DNA from: Macrocystis pyrifera
Lineage: Eukaryota; Sar; Phaeophyceae; Laminariales; Laminariaceae
Assembly: GCA_031763025.1 (NCBI GenBank)
Contig: JASSKH010000041.1
Span: 2,356,001-2,420,000 of the forward strand
Reading direction: 5' to 3'
Length of the DNA stretch: 64,000 nucleotides
The notes under the pieces were generated by a model, which saw only the letters and a list, made by a program, of their open reading frames with translations, ran no database searches and had not been told where the DNA came from. The position numbers were made by a program, and so were the translations under genes. Of this stretch, positions 59,592-64,000 are shown piece after piece (position 1 is the first letter of the stretch; each line of letters begins with the position of its first letter).

Positions 59592-62243
59592 CGTCCCGTC
59601 CAAAGCGTGCGGTTGGGCGGCGTGCATCGCTCCTGCGAAAATAAGCTTTCGTTGGTTGGGTGATTGGAGTTTTGAAAAACGTTTTGTTCATGGGCTGCAT
59701 TGTCGTCCTCGTTGTTGTCCACGGTTGGGATGCGCTGCTTACAAGGCAGTGCTGTTTCGTGGGATACATGCGATAAATTTGTGACTCTGCGGAAAGTCAG
59801 ACGATTGTCTACGTGCTCTCAAAGCGGGGTAATACTATTGGTTCAATATTGTTGCTTTAAAAAGAGGGGTCAGTATTGTTGAGTGGTCTGAGCTGTAGTG
59901 CAGACGGAAATAACGATGTGTTATATTTCTGCTGGTGTCAAGGAACCCAAAAACGGTGTGTTCTGCCACTGCATACAGGCGGTGAACGTGGAAACACCAC
60001 CATCCCGTCCAGTCGCGTGCCCGTTTGCTTTAAAACGAACGTCTCGCGAACAGATCCACTCCAACCAGCACCGCTCAACTGCGCGAGAAAGCGCGACGAA
60101 AACATTCGCTTGCCATGGCGAACGACCGAGGACGGCCCCCATGTCAAATCCATTACCGCCTAAAAAATGGCGCGTCTATCTATGGTTTCGCGGTCATCGA
60201 ATCCTTCGTCGTCCTTGCATTTTTTTTAATTTCTTATTTTTTTGTATTATCACTTTTACTTTCCATCTCAACAAGTTGGAGGTTTTACCCTCAGCAATCA
60301 TCTGGACAAGCCGTGGTCAAAGGTGTCGCCCCTTCTCCCCCCTGGTACGTGCCTTCATTGTTATCGCGCACAGGGTTTAGTATTCCAACTGCTCGTCGAT
60401 TTTTGTCGAATTTTGCTATTAATAAGTCAAGCTCTCGCACTTTCTGCTAATCAACTTTTGTGCAAGAAAAAAGGCCTACCAGGTACGAGTATGCACTCGG
60501 TGGGACTCTAGCCCACGAAATTGATCTTACTAGGCACGCGGGCCACCTACCAAGCCACCGGGGAGGCCGGGTTCGGTACAGCAGGGTAAAAGGTAAGAGC
60601 AGGTAGGTTTTTACGCCTGTCATCACTGCTTGTAGTGCAAAAACTATCCCACCCTTTTCGTCTCCGACAGTAGTGGGGGTAGCACAGTTGGAGAGTGGGA
60701 ACCTTACGCGGGCACGTACCCGGCATACTGCCGACTCATGCGACATCGGTCCTCCGTGACTCCAAACCACGAGCGGCGTTGCTGCCGTCGGTTCAGGGCA
60801 AGAGCCTACTAGAATGGTAAGCACGTCTCGAACGAGTACAATCGCGAGAGGAGGAATGATACACAATTATCGCAGTATTCGTGACGATCGAAGGTCGCGT
60901 AGGTTCGTGAGTTCGTCCGTACACATCTAAGAAACCACGACACCACGGATTCAAACGACTCCAACCTTGACAACTACGTTTCACGCACACAAATACACAC
61001 ATGTAGTACACCATCGGTGTATACCCCACAACAAAACTGGAAAATCAGTGCTCCGATACAAGATTGTGCGCGCTACATGAGCGCACGTCTCATCTCTCCA
61101 CTAACCCGCGATGCGCCCAACAAACAGTTTCTTCTATTTTACGGCCTCGTGCGTGTTAGCATACGACATCACGAGTTAGGTCTTGCCCCAGTCCCCTCCA
61201 CACTTAGAGTGAGCAGTATGCATGCATGTACACCTACAAATAACATGAAACACATAATAAACGAGTTGTGCGCACCTATCGCACGCACAACCAGCTAGCT
61301 CCCTACCCCGATAGTCCCACCGAACAAGACCAGAATACACGATCGCGTCTACTACAAAGATACCCCCACCACCACTATTGCTACGACTACCGAACGCACA
61401 ACCGGCAAATAGCAACGGGGCAAAAATAAAGAACGCGCAAAATTGTCAGCCCAGGCAAACTCTACAAAACTCTCATCATACAACTGACTGTGTATCGGTA
61501 TTGTACTCGTAGTCTTCTGTCTATACCATCTGATCCCACTTTTGTATTTGCACAGGGGGAACACTTCTTTAGCGAGCGACAGACAAGACCCACGTCCGCC
61601 CATCCGGGTCCGTGGTCTGCTTGGTCCGCCCTGCACCTTAACCACCTCAACGAACAACGAAACCTCACGGACAAGCGCAAACGCGTAGGCCACAGAGTGT
61701 TTGTCGCTCGGCGCCGATGCGACAAAAAACAAACTCACCCCCATATACTATGACTGCACCCACGCTCCCGAGAAAAAATCATCTTGGAATTAGATAGGTG
61801 TACACTTTCGCACTTTGAAGCTATCAAAAAGGTATGTACAGCCCGGCCCGTATAGGTGGCAGTCCGAGCGAGCGCCCCCTCAAGGACACAACCCAAACAA
61901 GGCCAGCGAACAAACTACAACTCGACTACTTCGGGAGTTCGCTACTCTGCCTGGCTCGCGCCCCCCCCCCCCCCCCCCGCTTCCAATCCTCCCCGTCCCC
62001 GCAACCTCGACACGCAAGCGAGGGGCGCGTATGCTACCGCTACCGCTACCACCATCGCGACCGCCCACAGTTACAGCCACCACTATACCGGCACTGGCAC
62101 CGATGCTGTTGCCGCTCTCGACACCGCTACCGTTACCACCACAGCTACTGCCACGGCTAGCGCCACAGCTAGCGCCACGGCCGCCACAGTGACCCCGACA
62201 GTCATCAATATCGGCTACCGCTACCTGCTGCATGCGTATCTAC
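59592..62243. other. no supported gene
   Basis: Downstream of the flavoprotein stop. No frame here has family motifs. If the MFAP1-like exon at 62244 is real, its downstream exons should lie here on the minus strand, but I could not find them. One TACCAGGTA is at 60478. Confidence 0.4.
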
Positions 62244-62740
62244 ATCTTCCGCTTGCGGAGAAACATGGGCTTGAGGTCGTCGTCATCCGATACGTCATCG
62301 TCGCTTTCGCCATTTTCGTCGTTTCGGGGGTCCCCCCGCGCGGCGTCGTTCGCCGTGTTCCTCGCCGGCCTCTTCAATTCTCGATCCTCGTCCCCTTTCC
62401 AGGCACAAGGTCCTGCGGCGGTGTCCGGCTGCGCGCTTCCCATCCCGCCGCTCTGCTCGCTCTGCCCGCTTTGAGCGCTCTGCTCGCTTTGAGCACTTTG
62501 CAGGCTATGAGCTCTCTGCGGAGGACACCTGTTTCTGCCAGCGTCGCGCACTTTCGATCCGAGGGCCCCACCCACCCCCCACTACTGCCGCCCCTGAAGG
62601 CCGCAAGCCCAACTTACCTTGATTACTTACGGAGGAAGCACTTGCCGCAGCCGATGACGAAGAAGATCCCGCTGGTCCCGCTTGAGATAGCCAGGGGGTC
62701 GGGGGGTGGCAGGGGGCAGGGGAGTACGCCGAAGTGCCGC
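62244..62740 (-). CDS. candidate MFAP1-like exons
   Basis: Two putative minus exons. One ends at a GTAAGT donor (62617, phase 1) after SSSSSAAASASSVSNQ. The other, 62511-62244, reads AHSLQSAQSEQSAQSGQSEQ, then RELKRPARNTANDAARGD, and ends ESDDDVSDDDDLKPMFLRKR before a GTAGAT donor. Acidic sequence followed by LKP-F-RK is the hallmark of the middle of MFAP1, a spliceosomal protein whose consensus there is an LKPVFIRKK-like string. The rest of that family (the helical C-terminal half) was not found in the window, so the call is weak. Confidence 0.28.
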
Positions 62741-62799
62741 AAGCCGCGTCCGAGGGCGGGTAGGATAACAGACGGAAACGGAACGAGACGATAGGACCC

Positions 62800-64000
62800 C
62801 CAAAAAAACCCAGCACCGAACCATTGAATTGCCACGCGGCACAGACAGCAGGCATCGTCAAGGAAGAAAAAAACCCGAAGGAAGCAAGGAATGGAGAGAG
62901 GAAGAATCGAACAACATGAAAGGGACGAAAAAAAACGACGCGAGTCATGAGGCATACAAAGGAACAAGGCAAACCCGCAGTTGAGTGTGCCGTCGAGGTG
63001 CGTTCGCATTTGAAAATGTATATAATCGATTTCAAGTACAATCCATGAACAACCACAAGAACAAAACAAAGCAAAAAATGCCACGCGATAAGGGACGGAA
63101 GCAACACAATCGAGGACAAAACAAATCAACGGTATGAACGCACGAGGGACGAAGAGAGAAGTACAGCAAAAAGAAGAGGTGCAGGGGAGGGGGGGGGGGG
63201 AGTGGGGGGGCAGCAGGGGATGGGGACAAGATCAAAAACGAGATGAGGCGGGATGTAGGGTGGGATAAAAGCAACATCAGACCAATGCCTGGTTGTTAGA
63301 TGCAAGAATTTTCTCCTGCTGCGCACACATGTTCTGTTTGGGCGTCTCTCGGACGTGAAAGGACATATCGGCGACTTTAGCATTTTCCTATATATTAGCG
63401 CCGCTATCAATCGCGTCCGAGCGACCAACACAAAACGATGCAGCGGACGAGAGCAGCAGAAAGAGAGACCGAGACCGACACAGAGACAGGAAGGCAGGGG
63501 CTCTCAAACCGGAAAATATTGCGCGCAAACCCCACGCCCCAACATTGACCCCCCAACTACCGGAACACGAGCTTGGGGTGGTGGGTGTCACGGTGATCAG
63601 AGGGTAGGTAAGAGGCGACCAGGTCCCCGCCACCAAGGAAGGCCGCACAAGGGTAACCACATGAACCCGACACGATAACGCGCTCCGCTCATCAATGAAC
63701 AAGCGCAACGCATGGAAAAAAAAAAAAGCCACCGCACAGCCGCCTCGCTCGCTGTCTCGCTCGTCACCCAGGAAAATATCCGCCGCGTAACGCCGGCCCC
63801 AACCCGCCTCGCTTCTCGGACGGCCCTCGGCCGCCGCTGCCGCCGCCGCTGCCGCCACCGGGGGTCACGGGGTGGTGCAGTACGGTGCGGTGCGGTGCTG
63901 TGCGGTGCGATGCGGGAGGAAACTCGAGGGAATAATCCGAACCCTGGCTGTGTACAATTCACACCCCGCAGCAACTTTGCCATTATTGTGCCGTCCACGC
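62800..64000. other. no supported gene
   Basis: Low-complexity stretches and homopolymers dominate. A minus ORF near 63388-63858 starts with nine Ala from a GCC-type repeat and shows no motif; it is left uncalled. Confidence 0.4.

Noticed and set aside
61856-62794. 312-codon plus-strand ORF with Thr/Ala and Leu-rich stretches
   Set aside because: Low-complexity (ACCGCTACC-type repeat) in its first half and antisense to the acidic MFAP1-like frame in its second; no motif or splice site.

Overview
The window looks like nuclear DNA of a multicellular-type stramenopile, most likely a brown alga. This is an inference from style and not from a marker gene. The genes are intron-rich, with short exons of about 80-180 bases separated by introns of 0.5-3 kb and GT..AG borders, often GTGAGT or GTGAGG. 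Spacers and introns are full of microsatellites, homopolymers and small inverted-repeat elements. One flavoprotein begins with a signal-like hydrophobic stretch followed by a Phe, as in heterokont plastid precursors. No bacterial operon, rRNA gene, convincing intact tRNA or CRISPR array was seen.

I built gene models by hand from reading-frame phase, splice borders and family motifs. From left to right: (1) 1.6-2.9 kb, minus: the 3' exons of a double-hotdog acyl-CoA thioesterase-like gene, possibly starting in an exon at 4.97-5.14 kb. (2) 8.36-19.08 kb, minus: nine exons of a type I protein arginine methyltransferase of the plant PRMT10 kind, complete from the SAM domain to the stop codon but lacking its first exon(s). 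One exon carries an apparent single-base frameshift. (3) 24.05-24.74 kb, minus: a small two-exon candidate of 96 residues. (4) 30.47-49.81 kb, minus: a 15-exon gene for a protein of about 2950 residues, mostly disordered with one ordered module near the N-terminus. I do not recognise it, and it is the most novel object here. All 14 splice phases agree; one C homopolymer needs one extra base. (5) 50.21-59.59 kb, plus: seven exons of an HI0933/YhiN-type FAD oxidoreductase, complete, 804 residues. It is divergent from gene 4, with only 399 bases between the two start codons. (6) 62.2-62.8 kb, minus: a weak candidate exon pair resembling the middle of the splicing factor MFAP1.

Between and inside these genes lie several families of non-autonomous elements. 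Family A (about 105 bp, ten copies) has ends TTACGGGGGTCCATAGT. Family B (about 80 bp, eight copies) has ends around CTGGACGGAAATGTAAGGAC. There are single foldback elements at 15.6, 19.3 and 46.5 kb, and a hAT-like element of 995 bp at 56.6-57.6 kb filled with a GACCC minisatellite. Degenerate minisatellites occur at 12.3-12.6, 28.4-28.8 and 29.0-29.5 kb. A 9-mer, TACCAGGTA or its complement TACCTGGTA, recurs more than 20 times outside exons, far above chance.

The genes do not form a pathway: the neighbours are a lipid/CoA hydrolase, a protein methyltransferase, an FAD enzyme and an unknown giant protein. The 5' ends of genes 1, 2 and 6, and all promoters, could not be fixed from sequence alone.
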